DNA of 41,281 nucleotides, from contig NZ_NSBT01000008.1 in NCBI RefSeq assembly GCF_002285435.1, positions 1-41,281 of the forward strand. Direction: 5' to 3'. Shown here one piece after another: positions 16,485-24,983 of the stretch; position 1 is the stretch's first letter; every line of letters starts with the position of its first letter. Under the pieces are notes generated by a model. The model saw only the letters and a list, made by a program, of their open reading frames with translations, was not told the DNA's origin and ran no database searches. Position numbers and translations under genes: made by a program. The stretch is from Actibacterium ureilyticum. Lineage in GTDB: Bacteria; Pseudomonadota; Alphaproteobacteria; Rhodobacterales; Rhodobacteraceae.

Positions 16485-17045
16485 ATGACGACATCGCGAA
16501 ACAACAAGATCAATCGACGAAGCCTGTTGGGGTATGCGGCTGTCGCTTTGGTTGCACCAAGCGTGGTTCGAGCCGAAACCATTCGCCGCAACATTTCTTC
16601 TTTCCGAGTTCATGACTGGCAAGACCATTTCGACACGCTCGGCAAAGGGATCATCATCTCAGACACCGTGACGATGGCGCTACAGCACTGGACAGCGGAC
16701 GGCGAGATGCGGATTTACCCGACATCCGTTCCGCTGACCGACGAACTCACCAAACGCGGTTACACTGAAGTGGTGGAAAAACGCAAAAACCCCAGTTGGG
16801 CGCCGACGCCCTCCATGCGGGAACGCAATCCGGAATGGCCGGCACGTATCGAGGGGGGTGATCCGGACAACCCCTTGGGTACTCGCGCACTGTACCTGTC
16901 GTGGCAGTACTACCGTATTCACGGGACACAGGACACGCGCAAGATCGGCCGCCGGTCGTCAAACGGCTGCATCGGTTTGTTCAACGAACAGATCGAGGAA
17001 GTCTACGAGCGAGCGCCTGTCGGCACTCAAGTCAAACTCATCTGA
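16485..17045 (+). CDS. L,D-transpeptidase family protein (copy 1)
   Basis: The protein has 186 residues with a YkuD catalytic domain. The start at 16485 has AGGAG seven bases upstream. An RR-containing signal (NRRSLLGYAAVALVAPSVV) precedes the mature part. The motif HGTQDTRKIGRRSSNGCIGL holds the likely catalytic H146 and C162. The arginine that usually follows the cysteine (SxGC-I/V-R) is a glycine here, so the activity may differ. The family makes 3-3 peptidoglycan cross-links or attaches or removes lipoproteins; related sub-branches do other acyl transfers. It heads the cytochrome-multicopper oxidase operon and is the most divergent of four related loci in the window. Confidence 0.87.
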   Translation: MTTSRNNKINRRSLLGYAAVALVAPSVVRAETIRRNISSFRVHDWQDHFDTLGKGIIISDTVTMALQHWTADGEMRIYPTSVPLTDELTKRGYTEVVEKRKNPSWAPTPSMRERNPEWPARIEGGDPDNPLGTRALYLSWQYYRIHGTQDTRKIGRRSSNGCIGLFNEQIEEVYERAPVGTQVKLI

Positions 17046-17073
17046 CCCAACGGGCAAGGCGGAAGATACAGGC

Positions 17074-17532
17074 ATGGACAAATTAACTGCGCTGATTGGT
17101 GCCGTTTTTGTTATCGGCGGGGGTTTTGCCGTTTGGCAGTTCGTTGGAGCCGAAGATTTAGCGGTTGGCCACTCCATGACGCCACCTGACACAAGCGAGA
17201 TTGCCGAAGGCGATCCGATCGTCCAGGTCCAGCTGCCTGACGCACTCTCGCAGCAGGCGGCGCTTGGGAAGAACATATTCGAGGCAAAATGTTCCGAGTG
17301 TCACGGCGAAAATGCCGCCGGTCGCAACGGTGTTGCGCCGCCTCTCGTGCACAAGATCTACGAACCGAGCCACCATTCGGACATGGCTTTTGTTCTGGCA
17401 GCTCAAAACGGCGTCCGTGCACATCACTGGAATTTCGGTAATATGCCTAAGATCGAGGGATTGACCCAAGGAGACGTCAAGATGGTGGCCGCCTATGTCC
17501 GCGAATTGCAGCGGGCCAACGGGATCAACTGA
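17074..17532 (+). CDS. Membrane-anchored monoheme cytochrome c
   Basis: The protein has 152 residues from the ATG at 17074; longer frames run into the upstream gene. An N-terminal helix (LTALIGAVFVIGGGFAVWQF) probably anchors it, or acts as a signal. A single class I-type domain contains CSECH at residues 73-77 and a likely axial methionine in NFGNMP near residue 133. It should carry electrons in the periplasm. Its gene overlaps the next one by a single base (TGATG) and lies in an operon with three other cytochromes and a multicopper oxidase. Confidence 0.88.
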   Translation: MDKLTALIGAVFVIGGGFAVWQFVGAEDLAVGHSMTPPDTSEIAEGDPIVQVQLPDALSQQAALGKNIFEAKCSECHGENAAGRNGVAPPLVHKIYEPSHHSDMAFVLAAQNGVRAHHWNFGNMPKIEGLTQGDVKMVAAYVRELQRANGIN

Positions 17533-17858
17533 TGCGTTGGTCGAAGACGAACCGATGGATTCTGTCGGCCGTTTTCGGCCTTTTCCTTGTAGTACTCGGG
17601 GTGCCAGAGGCGCCGGTATATCATGGTGAAACGTCGTTGGGGCAGGAATACCATGGTCACGAAGACGCAGGGCCATCGACCGAGGCCTCTGGCCACTGCC
17701 ATCCAGGCCTCGATTGTTCTGTCCCGGCAGCGTTATTGCTTCAGCCGAACATGGCGTACGAGCCTTCTTTTCTGAAAGCCGTCATGCAAGACGGCGCGAT
17801 CCAACGAACCGAATTGCGCCCGATCAGCGATCCTCCACCGCCCCGACGGTGGGTCTGA
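17532..17858 (+). CDS. Small exported protein of unknown function, His/Cys motif and proline-rich tail
   Basis: The product has 108 residues. It starts at the ATG that overlaps the upstream stop, so translation is coupled. An N-terminal hydrophobic segment (WILSAVFGLFLVVLGVP) suggests export or anchoring. The rest contains a His-rich part (YHGHEDAG), a SGHCHPGLDCSVPA segment with two cysteines and two histidines, and a basic proline-rich end (DPPPPRRWV). I do not recognise a family with confidence; the layout recalls small DUF2946-like periplasmic proteins of metal loci. The Cys/His cluster could bind copper or heme. Confidence 0.65.
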   Translation: MRWSKTNRWILSAVFGLFLVVLGVPEAPVYHGETSLGQEYHGHEDAGPSTEASGHCHPGLDCSVPAALLLQPNMAYEPSFLKAVMQDGAIQRTELRPISDPPPPRRWV

Positions 17859-17901
17859 TTTCACATCGCTCGAAAAGCAGACCCAAAGAAGGATCGAAGA
17901 C

Positions 17902-18495
17902 ATGAAAAAGACGACTATCGTAGCGGCAGTGTTGATTGCAGGTACTGCGGTCACGGCATTCGCGCATAGCGGTGCCACCGGCATCGTGAAAGAGCGCATG
18001 GATGCCATGCTTGCAATGGGGAAGGCGGTCAAGACCGTGGCCCCGATGATGCGGGGCGAAACGGCCTATGACGCAGAAACAGTGCGCGATGCCGCGCGCC
18101 TGTTCCAGCAGCACGCCGGTGAGAGCATGACAAAGCTGTTCCCAGAGGGCACAGGGGGCATGCCCTCGGAAGCCAAGGACGAGGTGTGGACCGACTGGGA
18201 GCGCTTCGCGGCATTGGCAAGTCAGCTGGAAGAATACTCTGAGGGCCTGGAACGCGCAGCCGACAATGGATTGGGCGGCATGAGCGGCAATACCTCCATG
18301 GATGGCGCCTCGATGATGGGCGGCGGGTCAATGATGGGAGGCGATACAACCATGATGGGCGGGAGCACGATGATGGGCCGAGGCGACATGATGGATGCGG
18401 CCGCCATTGCCGAAATGCCCGCCGACGCAGCATTCGCGATGACGACCCAGGTCTGTTCCGCATGCCATGAACGCTTCCGGGCGGAAGAAGACTGA
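17902..18495 (+). CDS. Cytochrome c' family protein with a methionine-rich insert
   Basis: The protein has 197 residues. A signal peptide ends near AFAHS. A helical cytochrome c'-like domain carries the heme motif at the C-terminus (CSACHERFR, C185), the normal place for cytochrome c'. Between the third and fourth helices, at residues 127-165, sits an insert with about twelve methionines in repeated MMGG/SMMGG units. Cytochrome c' proteins bind NO or serve as periplasmic redox proteins; Met-rich loops of this kind bind Cu(I) in CueO, CopA and similar proteins. The fusion suggests a copper-binding or copper-sensing cytochrome. The repeats at DNA level are ATGATGGGCGG-like and may be prone to slippage. 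Confidence 0.85.
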   Translation: MKKTTIVAAVLIAGTAVTAFAHSGATGIVKERMDAMLAMGKAVKTVAPMMRGETAYDAETVRDAARLFQQHAGESMTKLFPEGTGGMPSEAKDEVWTDWERFAALASQLEEYSEGLERAADNGLGGMSGNTSMDGASMMGGGSMMGGDTTMMGGSTMMGRGDMMDAAAIAEMPADAAFAMTTQVCSACHERFRAEED

Positions 18496-18497
18496 CC

Positions 18498-19415
18498 ATG
18501 CGCCGGTTCTTGACACTCGTCAGCGGGGCCGCCGTGCTGGGCGCGGCCAGCCTCGGCGTCGTGATTGCATGGCCTGTCGGCAGTGCAGTGACTCCGATTG
18601 CAATAGAGGGCAATGTCGACCGGGGCGCATATCTGGCGCGCGCCAGTGGGTGCATTGCCTGTCATACCAATTTTGAAGCGGGCGGCGCACCACTTGCCGG
18701 AGGGGCGCCGCTCGAAACCCCGTTCGGAACGTTCTACCCGCCCAACCTGACGACAGACCCGGAACATGGCATGGGCGAATGGACGGCAGAACAGTTCGCA
18801 AAAGCCGTGCGGCAAGGCATCGGCCCCGATGGAACGCCGTACTATCCGTCTTTCCCGTACACCTTCTATGCGGATTTTTCTGATCAGGATATCGCTGACC
18901 TCTGGGCGGCGTTTCAAACCGTGCCGCCCGTGGACGAGCCTGCACCAGAAAATGATGTCAGCTTCCCATTCGACCAACGATGGGGGCTGAAGCTCTGGCG
19001 AGCGGCGTTCTTCTACGATCCGGATACCGAACCGATTGAAGGGCGAAGCGACGCATGGAATCGAGGACGGGAATTGGTGCGCGGTGCGGCACATTGCGGA
19101 GCCTGCCATACGCCGCGCAATCTTGCGGGAGGCCGCGATATCGGTGCTTCCTTTGCAGGCAACGCCCAGCTTCCCGGTGGCAGCAAGGCCCCCGCGATAC
19201 GGCCAAAAGACCTGGTCAAAAATGACTGGACGGTTTCAAACCTCGCTTATGCGCTCCAGACCGGCATCACCCCTTCGGGCGATGCTTTCGGCGGCAGCAT
19301 GGCGGAAGTGGTTCGCGAGGGAACTCGGTTTCTGACACCTGCCGATCGCGAAGCGATGGCGCTTTTCCTGCTGAACAAGGACACGGTCGAGGCGGAGAAC
19401 CCCGCGTCGAACTAA
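18498..19415 (+). CDS. Diheme cytochrome c
   Basis: The protein has 305 residues and starts two bases after the cytochrome c' stop. An N-terminal helix (VSGAAVLGAASLGVVIAWPV) may stay as an anchor. Two class I heme domains are present: CIACHTNFEAGG (C52) and CGACHTPRNLAGG (C200). The overall pattern (PNLTTDPEHGMGEWT, DGTPYYPSFPYTFY) matches diheme cytochromes that serve as electron acceptors for periplasmic dehydrogenases. Here no dehydrogenase is adjacent; the next gene encodes a multicopper oxidase. It could link the small cytochromes to the respiratory chain. It ends just before a strong hairpin. Confidence 0.9.
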   Translation: MRRFLTLVSGAAVLGAASLGVVIAWPVGSAVTPIAIEGNVDRGAYLARASGCIACHTNFEAGGAPLAGGAPLETPFGTFYPPNLTTDPEHGMGEWTAEQFAKAVRQGIGPDGTPYYPSFPYTFYADFSDQDIADLWAAFQTVPPVDEPAPENDVSFPFDQRWGLKLWRAAFFYDPDTEPIEGRSDAWNRGRELVRGAAHCGACHTPRNLAGGRDIGASFAGNAQLPGGSKAPAIRPKDLVKNDWTVSNLAYALQTGITPSGDAFGGSMAEVVREGTRFLTPADREAMALFLLNKDTVEAENPASN

Positions 19416-19421
19416 CACCAC

Positions 19422-19442
19422 GCGGGGGCAACACGCCCCCGC
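19422..19442 (+). terminator. GC-rich hairpin, possible attenuator or 3' stabiliser
   Basis: The stem GCGGGGGC/GCCCCCGC with a five-base loop AACAC is followed by CTTTCTC. The short, broken T-tract suggests partial termination or mRNA stabilisation between the diheme cytochrome and the multicopper oxidase rather than a full stop, because the oxidase gene has no separate promoter I can see. Confidence 0.5.
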
Positions 19443-19458
19443 TTTCTCGAGGATCGAA

Positions 19459-20853
19459 ATGAGACAAACACGTCGGGATTTCTTGCGCCATGCAACACTG
19501 GCGGCCTGCGCGGCGGCCATCCCGCAGTCGGCTTTTGCCGCGACCCCGTTCGAGGACCTGATTGCCAAGGTTGCACGTCGACAGCTTCTTCCGGACACCT
19601 ACCCGGAAACAGAGATCTGGGGCTATGACGGCCTCGTTCCGGCCCCGGAAATCAGGGTCACACAAGGCGATCGGGTGCGTCGCAGGTTTCGCAACGAGGT
19701 ACCCGATCCCAGTTCGGTTCACTGGCACGGAATCCGGATCGACAACGCGATGGATGGCGTTTCAGGGCTGACCCAAGAGGCCGTAGCGCCGGGTGGAACC
19801 TTTGACTACGACTTCGTCGTACCGGACGCGGGCACCTATTGGTATCACGCGCATAATCGCTCATACGAGCAAGTCGCGCGTGGTCTGCGCGGTGCCTTGA
19901 TCGTCGAAGAGGTCGATGGACCGGACATCGACCGCGAGGAAGTCATCGTTCTGGAGGACTGGTTGCTCGACCCTGAGAGCGGGCAGCTGTTCGACAATTT
20001 CGAACAGCCCATGATTATGAGCCACGGTGGACGTACCGGCAACTTTATCACGACCAACGGGCGCTATGACCTGACCTTGCCCGCGCAGCGCAACGAGCGC
20101 ATTCGCTTGCGGATCATCAACGCAGCAAGCGCTCGAATTTTCCCGCTGAGGCTCTCTGGATTCAGTGGCTGGACGGTGGCCGTGGATGGAATGCCAACCG
20201 GCCAACCCCAGTCGGTTGACGGCGAGTTGATCCTCGGCCCGGCACAGCGCGTCGACTTAATTGTGGATGTGACCGAAGACGAAGGCGGCACCGCCCAATT
20301 GCTTCGCATCGGCGATGATGATCAACTGACCCCGTTGGTGAGTTTTCTGGTCAACGGCACAGCCAGTTCAGTACCAAGAGGCAAGCCACTGCCGTTGCCG
20401 CCGAACCCCGCGGCACACGCCCCGGACCTTGCCGATGCGCGTGATTTGAGACTGGTCATGTCCGGCGGGGCAATGGGGCGAATGCAGTCCGCATTGCTTG
20501 GCGGGGAACGTCTTGGATTCCGTCAGCTTGCCCAAGCGGGCAAATTCTGGGCCCTGAATGATGTCGCCGAAATGACCTACACGCCACTGGCCGATCTATC
20601 CCTGAACGAGCCGGTGCGCCTGAAGATCGAGAACCAGACCGTTTTCCCACATGCGATGCACCTGCACGGGATGCATTTCCGCGAGCTGCGCCCCGACGGC
20701 GCGTTCGGGCCGATGCGGGACACGATCCTGTTGGCCGGCAACGAGTCCCGGGAGATCGCCTTTACGGCAGACAATCCCGGCAAGTGGCTGTTCCATTGCC
20801 ACATGCTCAGCCACGCCGCATCTGGCATGACAACCTGGATACGGGTCACATGA
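19459..20853 (+). CDS. Multicopper oxidase (copy 1), twin-arginine exported
   Basis: The protein has 464 residues with a twin-arginine signal (TRRDFLRHA, cleavage near AFAATP). The four copper-binding segments are present in order: HWHGIRIDN, YWYHAHNRS, HAMHLHGMHF and HCHMLSHAASGM. The final HCHxxxH-xxx-M pattern gives a type 1 site with a methionine ligand. The enzyme should oxidise Cu(I) or another metal or phenol and reduce oxygen in the periplasm. There is no Met-rich loop of the CueO kind, but a Met-rich cytochrome c' is encoded upstream. The gene overlaps a cytochrome c gene by four bases, unusual for an oxygen-reducing oxidase and suggestive of electron exchange. Confidence 0.92.
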   Translation: MRQTRRDFLRHATLAACAAAIPQSAFAATPFEDLIAKVARRQLLPDTYPETEIWGYDGLVPAPEIRVTQGDRVRRRFRNEVPDPSSVHWHGIRIDNAMDGVSGLTQEAVAPGGTFDYDFVVPDAGTYWYHAHNRSYEQVARGLRGALIVEEVDGPDIDREEVIVLEDWLLDPESGQLFDNFEQPMIMSHGGRTGNFITTNGRYDLTLPAQRNERIRLRIINAASARIFPLRLSGFSGWTVAVDGMPTGQPQSVDGELILGPAQRVDLIVDVTEDEGGTAQLLRIGDDDQLTPLVSFLVNGTASSVPRGKPLPLPPNPAAHAPDLADARDLRLVMSGGAMGRMQSALLGGERLGFRQLAQAGKFWALNDVAEMTYTPLADLSLNEPVRLKIENQTVFPHAMHLHGMHFRELRPDGAFGPMRDTILLAGNESREIAFTADNPGKWLFHCHMLSHAASGMTTWIRVT

Positions 20854-21332
20854 GATATCTCGTTTGGTCCCTTCCGATCACTGTCGCAGCAGCCGCCTTC
20901 ACGTATTGGCTCTCGACCAGTGCATCCTCGGATGTCAGCAGCGCGTCCAGGGCGGAGAGCTACGACATCGAAGAAGGCGCGTTGCTCTACGCAGAAAACT
21001 GTGCGTCTTGTCATGGCGCGGGTCTGGAAGGCCAGCCGGAATGGCGAACGCCCGGCGCGGATGGGCGCCTGCCAGCACCACCACATGATGAGACGGGTCA
21101 CACCTGGCATCATCCTGACAGCCTGCTCTTCGATTACACAAAACTGGGGGGTGCGGCGCTTCTGGCGCGTCAGGGCGTCGAATTCGACAGTGGCATGCCC
21201 GGTTTCGCAGACGTGCTGACCGACCAGCAAATTCACAACATCCTGGCCTTCATCCGGTCCACCTGGCCAGACCGCATCCGCGAAGTCCAGGCCGCGCGGA
21301 CAGAAGCCGACGAACAACGGGGAGAGAACTAA
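20850..21332 (+). CDS. Monoheme cytochrome c
   Basis: The protein has 160 residues, starting at an ATG that overlaps the multicopper oxidase stop (ATGA); a longer frame reads into the oxidase gene and is rejected. It has a signal or anchor segment (LVWSLPITVAAAAFTYWL), then a class I heme domain with CASCHGAGLEG (C51) and a likely axial methionine in DSGMPGF. A His-rich loop (PPHDETGHTWHHPD) lies between them. Translational coupling to the oxidase suggests that the two make a redox pair. It is followed after one base by the dsbA/scsC-like gene. Confidence 0.9.
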   Translation: MRYLVWSLPITVAAAAFTYWLSTSASSDVSSASRAESYDIEEGALLYAENCASCHGAGLEGQPEWRTPGADGRLPAPPHDETGHTWHHPDSLLFDYTKLGGAALLARQGVEFDSGMPGFADVLTDQQIHNILAFIRSTWPDRIREVQAARTEADEQRGEN

Positions 21333-21333
21333 A

Positions 21334-22065
21334 ATGCGTTTCAGACAAGCCTTCACGACGGTCGCGATAGCTGCCTTGCTTCCGATACCGGCACTCGCGG
21401 ACGAACTGTCAGAGTCCCGGGTCAAGGAACTTGTGCTCGAGGCAATCCGCGAGAACCCGGAGATTGTCATGGAGGCCGTGGCGATCCTCGAACAAAGGCA
21501 GGCGCAAGCGCAGGAGCTCAGTCAGGCCCAAGTTCTGAATGACCAGCGCGATCTGATCGAGAACGATCCGAATGCGCCGGTTCTCGGCAACCTGGAAGGG
21601 GACGTCACTGTTGTGGAATTTTTCGACTACAACTGTCCCTATTGTCGGCGGGTCAAACCCGAGGTGCGGGCTTTGATCGAAGACGATCCCAACATTCGCC
21701 TCGTCTATCGTGAATGGCCCATTCTCGGAGACGGATCGGTGTTTGCCGCGAAAGCGGCCTTGGCAGCGCGCAAGCAGGACAAATACGAAGAGTTTCACTG
21801 GGCAATGATGGGGCTGGAAGGCCGCGCGGAAGAGGCCTCCGTGCTGCGCGTGGCCGAGGAGATCGGCCTGGATATCGCGCAGTTGCGCAAGGACATGGAG
21901 GCCCCCGAGGTCGAAGAGCACATTGCGACCTCCATGCAACTGACCCAAGCTCTGGGCTTTAACGGCACGCCGTCTTTCGTGATCGGGGATGCGCTGGTCC
22001 CGGGCTTCGTCGAAAAGGCGCAGCTTGCCGACTTGGTCGAGGAAGCCCGCAAAGTCGAAGACTGA
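21334..22065 (+). CDS. DsbA-family thiol-disulfide protein, ScsC-like
   Basis: The protein has 243 residues with a signal peptide ending near ALADE. A helical N-terminal segment (VKELVLEAIRENPEIVMEAV) resembles the oligomerisation region of ScsC-type proteins. The DsbA-like fold follows, with the active site FDYNCPYCRR (C101, C104) and the cis-proline loop NGTPSFVIGD. With ScsB at 13614 it should act as a reduced thiol isomerase or copper-protective chaperone; with DsbB at 29280 it could instead be an oxidase. The CPYC motif fits either. It is the last gene of the long plus-strand operon and is followed by a strong terminator. Confidence 0.88.
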   Translation: MRFRQAFTTVAIAALLPIPALADELSESRVKELVLEAIRENPEIVMEAVAILEQRQAQAQELSQAQVLNDQRDLIENDPNAPVLGNLEGDVTVVEFFDYNCPYCRRVKPEVRALIEDDPNIRLVYREWPILGDGSVFAAKAALAARKQDKYEEFHWAMMGLEGRAEEASVLRVAEEIGLDIAQLRKDMEAPEVEEHIATSMQLTQALGFNGTPSFVIGDALVPGFVEKAQLADLVEEARKVED

Positions 22066-22077
22066 AATTCTGTGCCC

Positions 22078-22097
22078 GGACCACCCTTGGGTGGTCC
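22078..22097. terminator. Bidirectional terminator hairpin
   Basis: A perfect nine-base-pair stem, GGACCACCC with TT as the loop and GGGTGGTCC, sits between two convergent genes (the ScsC-like gene and copZ). The stem can be extended with TGCC/GGCA outside it. There is no long T-run, so the terminator call rests on stem quality and on location. Confidence 0.7.
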
Positions 22098-22107
22098 AGG
22101 CACTGCA

Positions 22108-22308
22108 TCAAGCGGCCGCAGGTTCCACGTTGTAGCCCGCATCCCGAATGATCGCTTGGACCTGATCGGCTGGTAACACGCTGTCGACATGCACCTGTCG
22201 GGCAGAAAGGTCACATTCTACGCCTGCATTCGGATCTGCGCTCTTCACCGCGCTTTCGATTGCTGCGGTGCAATGCCCACAGCTCATGTCCGGAACGCTG
22301 AACTTCAT
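22108..22308 (-). CDS. copZ: CopZ-like copper chaperone
   Basis: The product has 66 residues: a single HMA (ferredoxin-like) domain with the metal motif MSCGHC (C10, C13). The start at 22308 is chosen because AAGGAG lies eight bases upstream; a GTG nine bases earlier is inside that ribosome binding site. It should carry Cu(I) in the cytoplasm to the N-terminal HMA domains of CopA1, whose gene is divergent from it. Its own CueR-type promoter is at 22341-22371. Confidence 0.93.
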   Translation of the reverse strand: MKFSVPDMSCGHCTAAIESAVKSADPNAGVECDLSARQVHVDSVLPADQVQAIIRDAGYNVEPAAA

Positions 22309-22340
22309 CGGAACCACTCCTTGATCTGATTTCTATCGGT

Positions 22341-22371
22341 GACATGGGGCTTCCCCCCGCTGGAAGGTCAA
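22341..22371 (-). promoter_or_regulatory. CueR-type MerR promoter of copZ
   Basis: On the minus strand: -35 TTGACC (22371-22366), a 19-bp spacer TTCCAGCGGGGGGAAGCCC and -10 CATGTC (22346-22341). It is back to back with the copA1 promoter, with 28 bases between the two -35 elements. Confidence 0.85.
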
Positions 22372-22399
22372 GTGAAGAAATTTATTTGGCGCCCTCCCA

Positions 22400-22430
22400 T
22401 TGACCCTCCAGTAACTGGAAGCCTCATATT
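22400..22430 (+). promoter_or_regulatory. CueR-type MerR promoter of copA1-cueR
   Basis: -35 TTGACC (22400-22405), a 19-bp spacer holding the dyad CCAGTAACTGG, and -10 CATATT (22425-22430). This is the best CueR match in the window. Transcription should start near 22437, only a few bases before the upstream ATG at 22440. Confidence 0.9.
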
Positions 22431-22460
22431 CCACTTCGAATGGAAAAACAGGTGACACAT

Positions 22461-24971
22461 ATGCCCGAACCCAAACAGATCAGCCTGCCGATCGAAGGCA
22501 TGTCATGCGCGTCCTGCGTTGGCAGGGTCGATCGCGCATTGAATGCAATCGACGGCGTAGAGGATGTGTCGGTGAACCTTGCCTCGGAAACTGCTCGCAT
22601 GAGCGTGGACGCGCTCAAGCGCATTCCCGACATCATCGAATCCCTTCGCGAGCTGGGCTACCCCGCGCGGAAGGCCAGGGCCGAACTCACGATTGCAGCG
22701 ATGTCCTGTGCCTCTTGCGTCGGGCGGGTCGATAAGGCGCTTGCCGCGGTGCCCGGGGTGGTCGAGGTGAACGTCAACCTCGCCTCAGAGACGGCGACGG
22801 TCATTTACGTCGAAGGTCTTGTCACGACATCCGATCTGATCGAATCAAGCGGCGCGGCAGGGTATCCAGCAACCGTGGCAACGGCCCAGGCCGGTGACGA
22901 CAGAGTTGCGCGCAAGGAGGAAGAGGCTCAGGCGCTTGCCAAACGGGTCACCTTTGCGGCCATCCTCGCCTTGCCGGTCTTCCTGATCGAAATGGGTGGC
23001 CACGTCATTCCGGCCGTTCATATGCTGATCGAGACCACGATTGGCCAGCAGACGAGTTGGCTTCTTCAGTTCGTGCTGACGACAATCGTTCTCTTCGGCC
23101 CGGGCCGGACGTTTTACACCAAGGGTTTCCCGGCCTTGTTCCGGGGTGCCCCCGACATGAACAGCCTCGTCGCGGTCGGCACCGGGGCGGCTTACCTTTA
23201 TTCCGTGGTTGCGACATTCGTACCGTCGGTCCTGCCTGACACGCTGCGCACCGTCTATTTCGAGGCGGCAGCGGTCATCGTCGTTCTGATCCTTCTGGGG
23301 CGGTTTCTTGAAGCGCGCGCCAAGGGGAGAACGGGCGCGGCCATCCAGAAGCTATTAGGGCTTCAGGCGCGGACTGCACGCGTGATGCGGGACGGAGAAA
23401 GCGTCGAGATCGAGATCGATGCGCTGGTTCAGGGTGACATCGTCATCGTGCGCCCTGGTGAACGCATCGCGGTCGATGGCGAGGTCATCGAGGGGACCAG
23501 CCGCGTCGACGAAAGCATGCTGACAGGCGAGCCGATCCCCGCTGAAAAAGGTGCCGGAGATACGGTGACCGGCGGGACGGTCAACGGCGCCGGAAGCCTA
23601 CAGTTCCTCGCCACGCGGGTCGGCGCCGACACGACCCTGGCGCAGATTATTCGCATGGTCGAAGAGGCCCAGGGCGCCAAACTGCCGATCCAGGGATTGG
23701 TCGACCGGATCACCTTGTGGTTCGTGCCTGCCGTGATGGCGATCGCGGCGGCGACCGTGCTGGTCTGGCTGTTTTTCGGGCCTGATCCGGCCCTGACGAT
23801 GGCGCTGGTCGCCGGTGTGTCGGTGCTCATCATCGCGTGCCCCTGCGCGATGGGGCTTGCGACGCCGACCTCGATCATGGTCGGGACGGGACGTGCTGCG
23901 GAAATGGGTGTCCTGTTCCGTAAAGGTGACGCCTTGCAGCAACTTGATTCCGTTGATGTGGTCGCCCTCGACAAAACAGGCACGGTGACCGAGGGGCGAC
24001 CCGCACTGACTGACCTTGTGCTGGCGGAAGGGTTCGATCGCCCAACAACGCTCTCGAAGATCGCTGCCGTGGAGTCGCTCTCCGAGCATCCTGTCGCGGA
24101 CGCCATCGTGCGGGCCGCGCGGGCCGAGGGCGCACCTCTTGTGGCGGCCGAAGGCTTTCAATCGGTCACAGGTTACGGCGTGCGCGCCGTGGTCGAAGAC
24201 GTGGAGGTGTTGGTTGGGGCCGACCGCTACATGGCGCGCGAAGGCATTGACGTCTCGGCATTGGCTCCAGAGGAAACGAAGATCGCAAGCAAGGGTCGCA
24301 CGGCGCTTTACGCTGCCATAGATGGGCGTGTCGCCGCCGTGATCGGCGTGGCCGATCCGGTCAAACCGGCAAGCCGCGCAGCCATCGCAGCGCTGCACGA
24401 AAAGGGTCTTGCGGTTGCGATGATCACCGGCGACAAACGCGAAACCGCCGAAGCCATCGCCCGCGAAACCGGTATCGACCACGTCATCGCCGGCGTCCTG
24501 CCGGACGGCAAGGTTGCGGCGCTCGACAGTTTGCGCCAAGGGAACAAGCGCATCGCCTTTGTCGGCGACGGGATCAACGACGCCCCGGCGCTGGCGCATG
24601 CCGATGTGGGCATCGCCATTGGAACCGGCACCGATGTGGCCATCGAATCTGCGGATGTCGTCCTGATGTCGGGCGATTTGCGCGGCGTGGTGAACGCCTT
24701 CGAAGTATCGCGGCGGACCATGCGCAACATCCGGCAGAACCTGTTCTGGGCCTTTGCCTACAACGTGGCACTTATTCCGGTCGCTGCCGGGGTGCTCTAT
24801 CCGGCCTTTGGGTTGCTCCTGTCACCAATCCTTGCGGCGGGTGCGATGGCGTTGTCCTCGGTGTTTGTCCTGACCAATGCCCTGCGGCTGCGGCGCATCG
24901 CGCCTGCGATGGACGAGCAGCGCGCAATCCCGGCAGAGATGGCAGCCGCCACTCCTGCTCCAGCAGAATAA
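22461..24971 (+). CDS. copA: Copper-exporting P1B-type ATPase (CopA1)
   Basis: The protein has 836 residues from the ATG at 22461, which has an AGGTGA ribosome binding site; an in-frame ATG at 22440 would give a nearly leaderless message. Two N-terminal HMA domains each carry MSCASC. The membrane domain has the copper CPC motif (C460, C462). The catalytic core shows TGE (LTGEPIP), the phosphorylated D504 in DKTGT, an SEHP nucleotide-site motif and [10 protein letters not shown]. The last helices have [12 protein letters not shown] and [15 protein letters not shown], the P1B-1 signature for Cu(I). It pumps Cu(I) out of the cytoplasm. It is followed after 12 bases by cueR, so the regulator controls its own operon. 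Confidence 0.96.
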   Translation: MPEPKQISLPIEGMSCASCVGRVDRALNAIDGVEDVSVNLASETARMSVDALKRIPDIIESLRELGYPARKARAELTIAAMSCASCVGRVDKALAAVPGVVEVNVNLASETATVIYVEGLVTTSDLIESSGAAGYPATVATAQAGDDRVARKEEEAQALAKRVTFAAILALPVFLIEMGGHVIPAVHMLIETTIGQQTSWLLQFVLTTIVLFGPGRTFYTKGFPALFRGAPDMNSLVAVGTGAAYLYSVVATFVPSVLPDTLRTVYFEAAAVIVVLILLGRFLEARAKGRTGAAIQKLLGLQARTARVMRDGESVEIEIDALVQGDIVIVRPGERIAVDGEVIEGTSRVDESMLTGEPIPAEKGAGDTVTGGTVNGAGSLQFLATRVGADTTLAQIIRMVEEAQGAKLPIQGLVDRITLWFVPAVMAIAAATVLVWLFFGPDPALTMALVAGVSVLIIACPCAMGLATPTSIMVGTGRAAEMGVLFRKGDALQQLDSVDVVALDKTGTVTEGRPALTDLVLAEGFDRPTTLSKIAAVESLSEHPVADAIVRAARAEGAPLVAAEGFQSVTGYGVRAVVEDVEVLVGADRYMAREGIDVSALAPEETKIASKGRTALYAAIDGRVAAVIGVADPVKPASRAAIAALHEKGLAVAMITGDKRETAEAIARETGIDHVIAGVLPDGKVAALDSLRQGNKRIAFVGDGINDAPALAHADVGIAIGTGTDVAIESADVVLMSGDLRGVVNAFEVSRRTMRNIRQNLFWAFAYNVALIPVAAGVLYPAFGLLLSPILAAGAMALSSVFVLTNALRLRRIAPAMDEQRAIPAEMAAATPAPAE

Positions 24972-24983
24972 CGGAGGTCCGAC

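Noticed and set aside
18280-18400. ATGATGGGCGG repeats considered as a DNA-level repeat element or origin iterons
   Set aside because: They lie in frame in the cytochrome c' gene and encode Met-Gly units. No replication gene is nearby.
22321-22346. GATTTCTATCGGTGACATGG as a sixth response-regulator box
   Set aside because: Only part of one half-site fits the motif, and the second lacks TGTA. It overlaps the copZ promoter -10 by chance.
23598-24599. A 333-codon minus-strand open frame inside copA1
   Set aside because: It is antisense to conserved ATPase motifs, and its His- and Arg-rich composition is typical of shadow frames.
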